Shown here in pieces: positions 1 through 11,105 of a DNA stretch of 64,000 nt. Within the stretch, counting starts at the first letter, position 1; each line of letters starts with the position of its first letter. Source of the stretch: Liolophura sinensis (taxonomy: Eukaryota > Mollusca > Polyplacophora > Chitonida > Chitonidae); assembly GCF_032854445.1 (NCBI RefSeq), contig NC_088297.1, forward strand, positions 10,008,163-10,072,162, in the 5' to 3' direction. The notes beneath the pieces were generated by a model that did no database searches, was not told where the DNA came from, and saw only the letters and a program-made list of their open reading frames with translations. Position numbers and translations under genes: made by a program.

Positions 1-108
1 TTCTACACGTGTAAGGAACAAAAACCCAGTCTGCAGACTATTATGTGTATTGTTACATTAATGACGCAATTCTATACGTGTAAGGAACAAAAACCCAGTC
101 TGCAGACT
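1..108. repeat. Direct duplication, 39-bp unit
   Basis: A 39-bp sequence at 1-39 recurs at 70-108 with one visible difference (ACACG versus ATACG near its start). The 30 bp between the copies are unrelated. This is a short local duplication, or the end of a tandem array continuing before the window. No gene is visible from 1 to about 1395. The open frames at 421-789 and 975-1262 show no family resemblance. Confidence 0.8.
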
Positions 109-830
109 TTTCTAGAAAGGATAGGAGTATTATTACCAAATTGAACAATGTATTTATATTTAAAGAGTAATTCCATAGGATACCATAAGATTCTATTTTT
201 TTTATTTTTTTATTTAACAATATTGCCCTGAACATTTCAAGGTCATTCCATGTCAAATGAGCCAAAACAATTTTTTGTGCAGTTGGATTATTTTGAACAA
301 ATTCTTAAACAGACTGTACCTTAGAATCTATGGGGAAGGTTTGCCAAGTTATAGCTCAAAATTCCAAGCGGTTTTTGAAATATGGCCGTTAGAATATAGA
401 AACACGATGTACAAAGTACTGTGAAAGGCTTATTTGTTCTGGAAACATTTCTAGATGGTTGTCATTGTCTTTTCAAGGGGACTAGAGGTTTGAAAATCCA
501 TCTAATGGGGTTTTCCTACCCAGGCTTTCAATATGACCCCAGAAAAGTGATATATTTAGTCTTTTTCAAGATAATAGCCCTTAAACATCACACTTTGATT
601 AATGCTTTTGTTGAATTTTGCGTTTTCTATGAGCTGCCATTGGTCTTTGTTACTTGGTTAATGTTATTTAAGTACATGGTCATTTGTACAAGAAAGCCTC
701 ACCACTTCAAACTTTATCTTTGGTGTACTTGCTGTCTGAACTATGCTTCAGGGCAGACAACTGTACAGTTTACCGCTTTTTTACATTAACAATTCACCAT
801 GTTGACAGACAGCTCTATTATTAGTTACAA

Positions 831-906
831 GGTTACTCAGTGATAGGATAAGCCTATATGAGCATTATTGACACCATATATTTGCTTATCCTATCACTGA
901 GTAACC
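831..906. repeat. Perfect 23-bp inverted repeat (hairpin or fold-back element)
   Basis: The left arm 831-853 (begins GGTTACTCAGTG) is repeated exactly as its reverse complement at 884-906, with a 30-bp spacer. Just outside the arms the match continues imperfectly (TTACAA against ATGTAA). The shape fits a very small fold-back or MITE-type element, or a stable RNA hairpin if transcribed. No family can be named. Confidence 0.8.
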
Positions 907-1395
907 ATGTAATGAATTTATCCTGCAAGATGCATCAAGTAAGTGCAGATGTATAGGCCAGTCGCTTCAGCGAAGTGACCATTCTTGATTGCATTCACAA
1001 CCTAACAAAGGGAGATAACCTATTGAGCAATCACATTTTTACGTCGTCTGCAGGATTCGAAAATATATCTGTACCCCATGTAACAGTTGTGAAACTGAAA
1101 AGCAGAGTATTTTGTCAGGATAAGACTTTTTACATGTACCCCATGCATGTAGAAACTTTGCCAATGACCTGCCATAGGTTGACAGATTATTTGGGGAAGC
1201 CTGGTTTCCTCCAGAAAATAATTAAAAAATTTTTTAACATGGTGTTCACAAGAAGCAAGTAAATAATTAGTTCTGCGTTTAAATCATTATTTTTGTCTAA
1301 GAAATATAATATTCCTAATATTGCACTTTTTTAGTTAAACATTCAAATTAGTTGAATTCAACAATGAGGTGGACAATTTCATGCAATACTATATA

Positions 1396-1610
1396 TAAAT
1401 ATATATCACTTATACAACGGCAGCCAGCATTATGTTGGGAAAAAAACAGGAAGAGCCTGGGAGAAACCCACGACCATCTGCAGGTTGCTGGCAGACATTC
1501 CCACTTACGAATGGAGAGGAAACCAGCACGAGCTGAATTTAAACTCACAGTGACCTAGGTCATTGGGCTAGTCTAGCATGCTAACCACTAAGACACCATC
1601 TCCTCTTTGA
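1396..1610 (-). mobile_element. tRNA-headed SINE (family 1), minus, near full length
   Basis: Read on the minus strand it has a tRNA-like head with B-box-type sequence, then the family body: a GGAAGGTCTGCCAGCAACC-like stretch, a hairpin around the CCCGGGCTCTGCCC region, and a GTATAAGTGAAATATTCTTG-like 3' part. Its (AAAT)n tail is replaced by AT-rich sequence. It is diverged, so an old copy. Confidence 0.8.
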
Positions 1611-1749
1611 GGAGTGTGGAAGACAAAAAAGTCAAGAGAGTGAAAAGTAAGATAACATTTATCCATGTACATGTATCTTCATATTACATATATACTGTAT
1701 ATACCATTCCTCTGGAACAGTTTTCACCATGGTGCCTTTCTCCCCTCAG

Positions 1750-1894
1750 ATGAGCTTATGGAAGGAGCCAGGGCTACCACTTACTTCTATGGAGATCCGT
1801 CAACTCTGTCAGATGGGGAGGATTTCAGCAAAGCTCAGGTGGAGAAGCTGATGAAGTCAGAACCATATCAGAGAAAGATCTCCACCTGTCACCT
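1750..1894 (+). CDS. pino: Pinocchio-like Cys-rich protein, internal exon
   Basis: This exon follows a good acceptor (CCCCTCAG at 1742-1749) and ends at a GTATGT donor. It encodes about 48 residues, including DELMEGARATTYFYGDP and ending TCHL, and enters and leaves in phase 2 (the first two bases finish an incoming codon; CT is completed by the G of the next exon). The acidic, Ser/Thr-rich stretch is followed by a helix-prone segment (AQVEKLMKSEPYQ). That fits the part of Pinocchio preceding the Cys-rich core, but by itself the exon is not diagnostic. The assignment rests on exact splicing into 2230-2359. The start codon and earlier exons were not found and probably lie before the window. Confidence 0.65.
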
Positions 1895-1947
1895 GTATGT
1901 TTGATTCGGTTTTATTTTATATCTGTGTGATTTATTTGCTGTTTTCT

Positions 1948-2107
1948 CCGGCCGTAAGTGGGAAGGTCTGCCAGCAACCTGCGGATGGTCGTGGGTTTCC
2001 CCCGGGCTCTGCCCGGTTTCCTCCCACCATAATGCTGCCTGCCGTCGTATAAGTGAAATATTCCTGAGCACGGCGTAAAACACCAATCAAATAAATAAAT
2101 AAATAAA
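1948..2107 (+). mobile_element. SINE family 1, plus, headless copy in intron
   Basis: A body-plus-tail copy starting near GTGGGAAGGTCTGCC and ending in (AAAT)n at about 2107. It lies in the intron between two pinocchio-like exons. It is close to the family consensus (CACCAATCAAATAAATAAAT tail), so relatively young. Confidence 0.9.
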
Positions 2108-2229
2108 CATTTGCTGTTTTACTCAGAAATTAAATTCAGGGCTGACTGTGTTTTTGGCCTCACATTTGTCCATTTTTGTGGTTGCCTCACCTCTGTTATA
2201 CATGGGTCACATCCTGTTTTCCCATTCAG

Positions 2230-2359
2230 GTGTGGTCAGTGTTGGTATGACAACCAGGTAACGGCTGACTGCCTGGAATGTGGTGGGTTCCCACTTACCC
2301 GCCCCTGTCCTGTCTGTGATGGAGAATGCTCGGCTGTGTGGGACAGGAACGTGAAAAAA
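2230..2359 (+). CDS. pino: Pinocchio-like Cys-rich protein, core exon
   Basis: Acceptor CCCATTCAG at 2221-2229 and donor GTAGGT at 2360. The exon encodes the diagnostic Cys pattern: CGQCWYDNQVTADC, LECGG, RPCPVCDGEC and then VWDRN. From memory of the family, insect Pinocchio (a small protein linked to odour response in flies) has the same order: a Cys pair near a Trp, then ECGG, RPCP-CDG-C, W-R and, in the next exon, SH...ARW-G-C. Spaced Cys pairs suggest metal binding, which is inference. The exon ends in phase 0 after two Lys codons. Cell role in this animal is unknown. Confidence 0.7.
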
Positions 2360-3751
2360 GTAGGTCAAGGTCCCAAACCCTTACAGTATTTTTCATTTAT
2401 TTTTGACATCCTTTTATTTTTTTTTATTAAAGCTGAACTCTTAAAGTTTTTGATTTGAAATGAAAGTTAGGAGAGTAAATACTAGCTAATGATGGTGTTA
2501 CATTTTTCTTTGCTTTTGTGTATGTGTATGAAATTGTTTAGTTTATGGTTTGACCAAAAATGTACCACATAATTGTGGATAGTGTATAGTGATATTAAGC
2601 TGTCGATATTTTTAGTACAACATTACATTGGACAGTGGTAAGATTTTCCTTTTTTTTAAAAAAAAAGCCATTTTTCGCGTAGGAAATGTCCCCAGCCTCC
2701 TAAAGAAGGGGGAAAAGCCTGTTGACAACATTTTTAGCGGAAATTGAAAATGTTGCAATTCACCTTTGATATTATTAGGCTTTATGCATGACCTTCACGT
2801 CTCATTTGAGTCTTACAAGCCATGTTAAAGTAAATGTTGAAGTCTTCTTGTATCGAGCTGAAGATTTCCATTCATGTGTCTCTTACAGACAAGCTCTTTG
2901 GTAGCCTTACTACCAAATTCAAGAATCCTACTTTTATCTGTGGCAGAGGTTTGTGCCCTTGGAGTGCCTTCTAGTTGAATTTTTTAATCGTGTTTTAACA
3001 TTATACTCAATAATTTTTCGCTGGTTATTTGCTTGGGTAAACCACCAATCTGTGGCAAGTTATTGACAATCTTTCCCATATGTGATGCGCAAACATGCTC
3101 CCATGCAAATGGAGACAGTTGTTATATATTGACAGTAAAGCTGTTCAAACAGGCAGGTTTCAAGTAAACTACACCTAAGCACATTTCCATGGGCATGAAA
3201 GAGGTGGTTTGTTATTCAAAAAACTAATAGATGTAAAACCAAAGTTGCACTTAAAAACCACTTGCAAAAGTAGCTCATATACAGCCATAGATGAAATGCT
3301 GAGTGTATCAGAGGATGGGTGTTCCATTGACAGGGTGTATATCACAGATACCATATGGACATGGTTATCTCCCCTAGCTGTAGGAGTAATGTCTCCTGCT
3401 CTGTTTTCTGACGGTTTAGTAAGTTTTGAGGAAGGCTATTTGTAAATCTCAAAAACCGAAAATCTTGGAATCTCCCGAGTGTTTTCTTAGCATAAATGGA
3501 AAGGCTAAAATACTGGTCAGCCTGATGTCAGCTTGGTGTGATATTGCATGGGATTTTAGTGAGGCAGCACCACGCACATGTAGGTGTAGGAGAAACTTTC
3601 TACAAGCACAAATCAAATCGGATTTATAGACTACATGCAATGGGTTGACAAAATGTATATCTCCATAGTCTAATACTTACCACAGTCAGTCTGTCAGGTA
3701 ATCAGTTATTCATTCAATAAATCAGTGAGTGAGATAAAATCATTGTGTTGC

Positions 3752-3841
3752 TAGGCTACCATCCCACCATAATGCTGACTGCTGTTCTGTAAGTGAAATA
3801 TTCTTGAGCATGACGTAAAACACCAGTCAAATAAATAAATC
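3752..3841 (+). mobile_element. SINE family 1, 3' fragment
   Basis: Only the 3' part remains (CCCACCATAATGCTG, then GTAAGTGAAATATTCTTGAG and an AAATAAATAAAT tail). It is 5'-truncated, as expected from incomplete target-primed reverse transcription. Confidence 0.8.
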
Positions 3842-3896
3842 TTAGCTACCACAGTTAGTCAATCAACTAAATCTACGTGTGAGGTATTTATTATGG

Positions 3897-4086
3897 TACT
3901 GTAATTCTTCAACCTTTTCCCATGTTCCCTTTATTCTGTGTAGACTAATAAAATTATACTTCTTGTGAAGCTCTGAAACTGGCCAATCCAAGCAATATAG
4001 TTTTGTCTCCAAAATCAAATTAAAAATGTTCATTAATGGCTCTGAAACGTACTCTTCATGTGCAGAAAGGTTGAGGAATTAATGTA
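3897..4086. mobile_element. MITE family M1, copy 1
   Basis: Left end CTGTAATTCTTCAACCTTTT and right end with the diverged reverse complement (GCAGAAAGGTTGAGGAATTA). The interior contains the family signature CTGAAACTGGCCAATCCAA and CAAAATCAAATTAAAAATG. There is no coding capacity. TA at both outer edges would fit a Tc1/mariner-type target site, which is inference. Other copies are at 8174, 8771 and 41756. Confidence 0.8.
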
Positions 4087-4396
4087 GTATTTGTCTTTCT
4101 CGCTGCAGTCACACAACTGCACCACATGTATGTATGCCATAGTCTCTGAATCACATTAGTCAGAGATGTCTGATAAATTAAGATGTACATATTTTTCTCA
4201 AGATACACGTACCCCAGTCTATCAATAAGCCAATCACTCTGTTAAGAAATATGTGTTTCCTTTGCTGTCTCACTACCACAGTCATTGAATCAATCTGTGT
4301 GAGTCTGATTAGGTCAGCCATATTGGGTGTCAGTTGGGGAAAACATTTTTTTCGTCTGGCTAATGATAAAGACAGGGATTTTTTAAGAAATTAACA

Positions 4397-4440
4397 GAGG
4401 GAGGGAGGGAGGGAGAGAGAGAGAGAGAGAGCGAGCGAGC
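4397..4440. repeat. GA-rich microsatellite
   Basis: A run of GGGA, then GA, then GAGC repeats. Simple sequence in the intron before the last pinocchio-like exon. Confidence 0.9.
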
Positions 4441-4656
4441 AATATAAACTTTAGCATAGAACTGTTGTAACAAATTATTTTCATTGATGAAAGAGAAAGG
4501 GATTTTAAAGGATTTGACATTGCCAAAGAAAAAAAATCCAAGCTCCGTATAAACTTCAGAGTAGAGCCCAATATTGGAAGGTTGGTCTGGTTTCCCCCAA
4601 ATGAACCTATCGTCAATGAGGCTGATATATAACATGTGAATTTTTCTTCTCTGCAG

Positions 4657-4794
4657 TCGCACAGCTACCACAAAGCACACTGGGAGGGGAAGTGCACGTT
4701 GCCCCCGGATATGCAGCAGGTGTTGCTGGGCATAATGACAGACTCAAATGAGGACAGATTAACAGAGAGCATGCAGGACTTGTCCACAAGCTGA
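4657..4794 (+). CDS. pino: Pinocchio-like Cys-rich protein, last coding exon
   Basis: Acceptor TTCTTCTCTGCAG, phase 0 entry, stop TGA at 4792-4794. It encodes 45 residues beginning SHSYHKAHWEGKC, which completes the family signature: W-R...SH...A-W-G-C, counting the VWDRN of the previous exon. A tail of acidic and polar residues ends DLSTS. The three exons found encode about 137 residues, so this is most of a short protein whose N-terminus is missing here. Alternative: another small Cys-rich invertebrate family of similar spacing. Confidence 0.7.
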   Translation, partial: SHSYHKAHWEGKCTLPPDMQQVLLGIMTDSNEDRLTESMQDLSTS

Positions 4795-4808
4795 TGTTTC
4801 CCATGATA

Positions 4809-4858
4809 ATGATGTTGCCCAAGACAACAGTGTTGCCCAAGGCAACAATGTTGCCCCA
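4809..4858. repeat. Short GTTGCC...GGCAAC repeats (X-box-like)
   Basis: GTTGCCCAAGACAAC (4814-4828) and GTTGCCCAAGGCAAC (4832-4846) are 18 bp apart, with a further half copy after. Each has the inverted GTTGCC/GGCAAC layout of an RFX X-box. They lie immediately after the stop codon, so a 3' UTR repeat is at least as likely as a regulatory site. Confidence 0.6.
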
Positions 4859-5169
4859 TGTTGTGAAAGATGTTGTGTGCACAGATCTTGTTGAACAAGC
4901 TACATTGTACTTTGCATTCAAACCCTTAAGGCTCCATTTGCTTGGATTATGCACAGCAACATCTGCAAAACTTTTCCTATTTGCTTAGGTGATGCCCTTG
5001 TACAGTTGCATAAGTTGCATTTTAAAACCAGTGTTGTGCAAAAATATGAAGGATGGATTGGAAGCTGTCAAGTTTTGCTGGACTTTGTTGTAATTGGAAG
5101 ATGACAATATGGGAAGACACAACAACATTGCAGTGTGCATGGTGTGGTAAGAGTTCGACTTGTTCAGAG

Positions 5170-5290
5170 CACTGAAACGTGTTCACAGATAAAGTGTGCT
5201 CACATGTAAAGTGTGCTCACAGATAAAGTGTGTTCACATATAAAGGGTGCTCACAGATAAAGTGTGCTCACAGATAAAGTGTGTTGAAAT
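5170..5290. repeat. 17-bp tandem repeat, about 6 copies
   Basis: The unit AGATAAAGTGTGCTCAC and close variants are repeated head to tail downstream of the pinocchio-like stop codon. No function seen. Confidence 0.85.
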
Positions 5291-5550
5291 GGTGACCAAA
5301 TTTAAGCGTCACAAGACTCAGTGCACTTGGACTATACCCAAATCTGAGAACAAAACGTTGCCTTGAGACTTGTTATGCTCTGAGCGTGCACAAAGTCAGA
5401 AGAGCAAGAGATGAACCGATTGGGGTTGTGTGAAATTACAGACCGTTTTACATTCCTGAAACTTGAAGAAATAGCTTGCAGATATATTGTTAAAGCTCAG
5501 TTTGAATTGCATTTTATTTTTTTAAACCAAAGTTTGTATGATTTGTTATG

Positions 5551-5960
5551 CCTGTACTGGCTTGTCACTAACTAGATCTGATATAAAACCAGTCTCACTT
5601 AAGTCAGGTCAAGTGGCCAATCCCTGTACTGGCTTGTCACTAACTAGATCTGATATAACACGAGTCTCAATAAGTCAGGTCAAATAGCCGATCCCTGTAC
5701 TGGCTTGTTACTAACTAGATCTGATATAACACGAGTCTCACTAAAGCCAGATCAAATAGCCGATCCCTGTACTGGCTTGTTACTAACTAGATCTGATATA
5801 TCACAAGTCTCACTAAAGCCAGATCAAATAGCTGATCCCTGTACTGGCTTGTTACTAACTAGATCTGATATAACACAAGCCTCACTAAAGTTAGATCAAA
5901 TAGCTGATCCCTGTACTGGCTTGTTACTAACTAGATATTATAGCACCAGTCTTACTAAAG
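5551..5960. repeat. 72-bp minisatellite, six copies
   Basis: CCTGTACTGGCTTGT recurs at 5551, 5623, 5694, 5766, 5838 and 5910. The period is 71-72 bp and the last copy is incomplete. Because 72 is divisible by three, a frame at 5705-6031 stays open and encodes a 24-residue repeat; this is treated as a by-product. The region up to about 7350 holds no other recognised feature apart from an AATAAA at about 6033. Confidence 0.9.
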
Positions 5961-7349
5961 TCACATGTTTGCCCTTGTGTCTAAAAGATCTAAACATCTC
6001 TAAACCATTTCATCTCCATTCAAGCAGATGACAATAAACTAGTAGAAAATATTTGTTACTTATTTACAAGAAACTGTAAAACAAAAATTAAGATTTTAAG
6101 AGAAATGAAGAAAGATATGACCAAAAAAAACAACAACATTTTTTCGTCATTTGTGAGGTATTTTTCACACAATATTATGCATATTTTCCATCAGTAATTG
6201 GAAATTTTTGGAAACGATGTCAACAGTAAACTGACTGGAAATGCCAGGCCAGCTTTATCCCTATTCTGGGTTTCCCACCTCCACAGAGTTGTTTTGACAA
6301 CTATCACCTTAAACAGGTTACTTAATTCCCATTTTAAAACCATTTTTACACAATAAGAAGAAAGCTGATACACTTCCTGAACATGCCCTTAACTACATAT
6401 TAAGAAATAAAAACCAAACGTTTCATTTAAGATTTAGTAAAACCTAAGAAAGCCAGTATAGGGAGCAGCAACTAGATCTTGACTGGGCCAGAAGTATAGC
6501 TTACAGTTATAATGAGAAACCATTTGACTTAATTACACAAAGAATTTAAAACCACTGTATAACCAGGGTGTAATGCCCAGCAAATAAATGCCCAGCAAAA
6601 ACTTTTTGTGAGGATATAATAGATAATGTATGCATGTTGATAATTTTCAAATTCTAGATGGTAAACATTGAGGCGTAGTAAAATGATGCAAATGCCTGAA
6701 TTGTAACAGCTAAACTTTACAAGATATGCTTATAATATATGCGTATATGGCAAGAATTTTCATAAGCTTAGATTATGCTTAGAATTTCAGAACCCTTGAG
6801 AATAGCGTGTATTTTGATTTTGACTGCCAGTTTGCAGAAATCCGTTTCCACATGGATGATATTACAAGCTTTCACAAATTTTAATAATATCACCTGGTTT
6901 CAAGTCCTTGAGCTTTGATGAATAGCATTGCACACGTTTGACCATATGGTATATTGTTACATTGACAGATTTGTATTAAATTTACATGCCCAGCTTACTG
7001 TTTACATTTATACGTGGATATACATGTATATGTTTAAAGCTTTGCCAAAGTGTTTTGACCAGTTTCAAACCTCAGCATGGTCTCTGCAAAGGGAATCAAA
7101 AATTTTTAAAAAATATTCTTGTTCATGTTAAACAATTTTAGTCCTGCTGAAAAGCCATGATGGGTTGTCTCCCTTGGGTTGGATTGTCATTCAGCATGTT
7201 GATATGGCATATACATGTGCTAGAGTTGCATAACAATAAACCATGGACAATTTTCAAGTTAACTTTTTCCAACATCTTTGAAATGAATGAAAACCCAAGT
7301 TTATACTTGTAGGCTTTTGGTCATTTTGCATTGTCTTCTTGTGATTGGT

Positions 7350-7655
7350 TATTAAATTTGTTGACAACACCGCATCACCAGTAATTCTAGACCAGTGACA
7401 TGTGATAAACTGTAGGTAACATCACTGCCTTTTCTTTTTACCTAATTAAGCTATGTTGCTAAGAGATGTGTAATTTGCTAGTACATGTATTTATGCATTT
7501 ACATAAACAGTTAGACTAAAACTCTCAATAACATTAATTGACAAGAGGCCATATCTCAATGATTACATGTGACCGTTTGCCAGCTGTCACACTGTCGTCA
7601 CTGATCTGATTTTAATCTCTATGCTGTAAGTCTTTTATGTTGTAAAGTTTTGGTT
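7350..7655 (+). repeat. Dispersed block B1, copy 1
   Basis: Diverged but collinear with 14385-14690. Shared landmarks in the same order are TGACAACAC, ATTCTAGA-CAGTGAC, TTTTTACCTAATT, GCATTTACAT, TGACAAGAGGC and GTTACATGTGACC. It is followed directly by the 26-bp array. No coding sequence is seen. Confidence 0.7.
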
Positions 7656-7734
7656 CATCTAGCTAATTCTTCTAGAAATGCTTAATGGTTATACATGTTG
7701 GATAAGCTTCTAGCTTTTCATGTCTAGATAGGCT

Positions 7735-8620
7735 GATATCTGTCCATGTCTGGTTAGACTGATATATGTTTTATGTGTGAAAAAGTGAAGGCTGTTCCCA
7801 CCCATGTGTGGATAGGCTATCTGTTCATGTGTGGATAGCCTGATATCTGTTCATGTGGATAGGCTGATATCTGTCCATGTCTGGTTGGACTGATGTATGT
7901 TTCATATGTGGAAAAGCGAAGGCAGTTCCCACCCATGTGTGGATAGGCTGATATCTGTTCATGTGTGGATAGGCTGATATCTGTTCATGTGTGGATAGGC
8001 TGATATCTGTCCATGTCTGGTTGAACTGATATATGTTTCATGTGTGGAAAAGCGAAGGCTGTTCCCACCCATGTGTGGATAGGCTGATATCTGTTCATGT
8101 GTGGATAGGCTGATATCTGTTCATGTGTGGATAGGCTGATATCTGTTCATGTGTGGATAGGCTGGCATCTGTGTACTGTAAATCTCCAACCTTTTCAACC
8201 ACCAAAGCACTTTTTTCAGCGGAAGTTAAAAATGCTAAAAATGATTTGATTGTGCCGTTGAAGATGCAAGAATCGTAAACCTGTGCAAATTATTACTTGA
8301 CAACCCCATAGCTCTCTCAGAATGTTTCAAAATACTGGTTGCAGTGGCAGGTGAAAAGGTTGAAGAATTAGGGTGTATGTGAATAGGCTGATATCTGTTC
8401 ATACGTGGGTAGGCTGCTCTCACTCAGTGTTTGGATAAGTTTATATCTCTTTTATGTATGGATAGGCTGATATCTGTTTGCTGATAGGCTGATATCTATG
8501 TGAGGATAGGCTGCTGTCAACTAGTGTGTGGATGTGTTGATATCTGTCATATGTGGATAGGCTGCTGTCTCTCAGTGTTTGGATAGGCTGATATCAGTTT
8601 ATGTGTGGATATACTGCTGT
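7735..8620 (+). repeat. 26-bp minisatellite with higher-order units
   Basis: The core GTGTGGATAGGCTGATATCT plus TGTTCAT is repeated at 26-bp steps (for example 7941, 7967, 7993). Three times a longer insert (GAAGGCTGTTCCCACCCATG and neighbours) occurs at about 130-135-bp spacing, giving a higher-order repeat. The array is interrupted by a MITE at 8174-8375, after which decayed units continue. Confidence 0.9.
8174..8375. mobile_element. MITE family M1, copy 2, inside the 26-bp array
   Basis: Left end TACTGTAAATCTCCAACC and right end GTGAAAAGGTTGAAGAATTA, forming terminal inverted repeats. Array units flank it on both sides, so it inserted after the array formed. Confidence 0.75.
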
Positions 8621-8770
8621 CACTGATGTTTTCAATGCACATGCATATTGGACTATGAAAGCTTACCCAGCCAAGCAGGCAATGCAAAACTTAATGGAAA
8701 ATAAATGCCCAGTGGCTACTGTCCTCTGCACATTGTCCAAAAGTATGGTTTAAGAACAGCTGAACAACTC

Positions 8771-8990
8771 CTGTAATTTGTCAATGTTTTCGCATGTTTG
8801 TAGAGTGTTTTCTTAGGCATACTCTGAAGGCATTATTCTGGGTGGACTGCTAAAATTATTCATTTTATGAAGCCCTGAAACTGGCCAATCCAACCTATAT
8901 AGTTTTCTATCCAAAATCATATTGAAAATGTGCATAAATTGCACTGAAAGTTGCTCCAGTAATTGTGAAAAGGTTGAAGAATTAGGGTCT
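8771..8990. mobile_element. MITE family M1, copy 3
   Basis: Left end CTGTAATTTGTCAATGTTTT and right end GTGAAAAGGTTGAAGAATTA. The internal CTGAAACTGGCCAATCCAA matches copies 1 and 4. Confidence 0.75.
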
Positions 8991-11105
8991 ATGAGCATAC
9001 AGTTTTGTTGAATCTCATTTTGCGTTTCAGTGTACTGTAATTCCGAGAATATTGCACACATTTGCTATGTTTTGTATAGTTTACTGTGGTTTGAAACACA
9101 CTAAGCCATGCAGTTACAAACGGTATTTATGTCTCTTGGTTTCGTAAGAAGCTACAAGCTTATCGAAATTTTGATGTTGATCCATGTTTGTTTGTTTTTT
9201 GTTTTTTTTTCTTTTTTTGTTTTTTGAAGTATATTTTGAAGTTTGTTTTTTGAAGTTTATTTGTTATTACTTCGATACTGATTTAATTTTCAGGCACTTT
9301 TCAAAGATGCTTTTAGTTTTACTTACTGTATGTTTATAGGCTTTGATATATCTGTGAACGTGAAAAGTTACATTCTGCTAACTGCAGCATCTTGCTCAAT
9401 GTCTTTCTTTTTTGCTATATTATTATGTATGTTTCTTACAGTTAATTCATTTTTTCTTTTGTTCTCATAATTGCATAGTTACATGTAACTTCCGGTGACC
9501 AATCTCCTATATACTCTAGCAGATTGCCCGTTAACATGAATGCCATAATAGACTGGTACATTGCTTTACTCATGTGTAACAATCTAATATTGTACACATC
9601 TGCACATTTTTTTTTTTTATTTTCTGTTTTCTCTACTTTTCCTTTACCGTAGTAATTCATACGAAAACCATTTTATAACATGTTGATTTTTGAGTAAGTT
9701 TATATCAGCGGGAAGATAAATTTTGTATTACTATACAAAATGGTTGTGTTTAAATAGCTGCACAACAGACTCTAATCCTTATATTACATGTATTTCTTTT
9801 TTCATCTTTTGATACTTGTGTATTGACTTACAATAACTTGTCTGATTTTTACTGATTCTTTTAAATACTGAGAGAAAGTGAGTCTAATATTAGGAATACA
9901 GCACTTAATTACTAGCATACAAACCATAGCAGCAATGCGGTTTCCAAGGGGCACTGCGGTTTCCCAAACCGATAAAACCAACTTCCACCATATGTGGGGG
10001 GAAATGTTTGAGCATGGCATGAAACAAAGAAACAAACAAATAAGTTGAAAATAAATTCCTGTCATCAGCTATAAAGAGCAAGAAGCATATTGAAAAATGA
10101 TTATTGTGAGTTTGAATTAGCAAATTATAGCATCAGTGTTTTTTTATGCAACTATTTCTAAAGTTCGCTGACCTTTCATATAACAAAGGTGGTAAGTTAC
10201 ATTTGTGTTTCATAAAACTGCGATTATTTTCACAGGTGATCATTTGTATTCCAGTTGTATGTAGAACATACTTAAGATTGATGCATATTCAGTTTGAAAT
10301 CCTGTTTGTTTTTTCTTACATATTTATTTATTTTTTTTTTGTTATTGTATACAGTTTTCACAGTTTGGAACTTTTGGAAAGTCATATAATTTCTAATATT
10401 TTTTTTTTCAAGCTTAATTGATTGTATTAATGTCTCACTAGATATTCTTGAGGATATCTGATACAGCATGTCTCACAGAATTGGGTATACGTGGGCACAG
10501 AAGTGTGATTTTTCACACAGAAATGTGATTTTTCACACGTTTTGTCTTCACATCCCATTTCAGAATAATTGGTCTGTTTTATTTTTTCTTTTAGACAAAA
10601 TGCAACATATTCCTTGTCAGTTTTTGTAGGGTTTTTGTACACGTCATCAGATTTTGTTGTTGATGACGATCTTATTTGTCTGTTTAGAGTATTTTGAGTA
10701 ACATGGTGCTTCACATTCCAAAGAGGCTTGGGCTAATGCTTGTAGCAGAAAAGTTATCCGTCTTGTGACGGATTATTGGACAAAGTACATTTATACAATA
10801 ATACGAATCAAAGATTCACATTGTCACCGCTTTTTTGTGCAAAGTTTGCTGAATGCAAGACGCATTTTTTTCTGCAGCTTGCACAGAATTTATGTGCTTG
10901 TCTGGTGGTAATTCTTTCAGCGTTGAGGCACAACCTATGAAGCAAAATTAAACTGATAATCTGTTTAAAACAATTTGTTTGTTTTCAATGATGTAGTGTA
11001 TTAGTTATTAGTTATTAATGTGATGTGAAGGCTGAAGTACTAGGTGTGCTGTAAATGACCAAATAAGTTTGCTCATCATTGCGGATTCTGAGAGTTCTGT
11101 TAATC
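8991..11105. other. Gene-free stretch
   Basis: AT-rich with long T runs near 9190-9240 and 10320-10410. A degenerate SINE-like tail (GAGCATGGCATGAAACA with AAACAAACAAATAA, about 9990-10045) is the only element recognised. No coding sequence supported. Confidence 0.5.

Larger units (their letters stand above)
2360..4656 (+). other. Intron of the pinocchio-like gene
   Basis: A 2.3-kb intron bounded by GTAGGT (2360) and TTCTTCTCTGCAG (4644-4656). It holds a SINE tail fragment, one MITE copy and a GA microsatellite. The open frames inside it show no recognisable protein. Confidence 0.7.

Noticed and set aside
5705-6031. 108-codon plus frame
   Set aside because: Generated by the 72-bp tandem repeat; no start context, no family resemblance.
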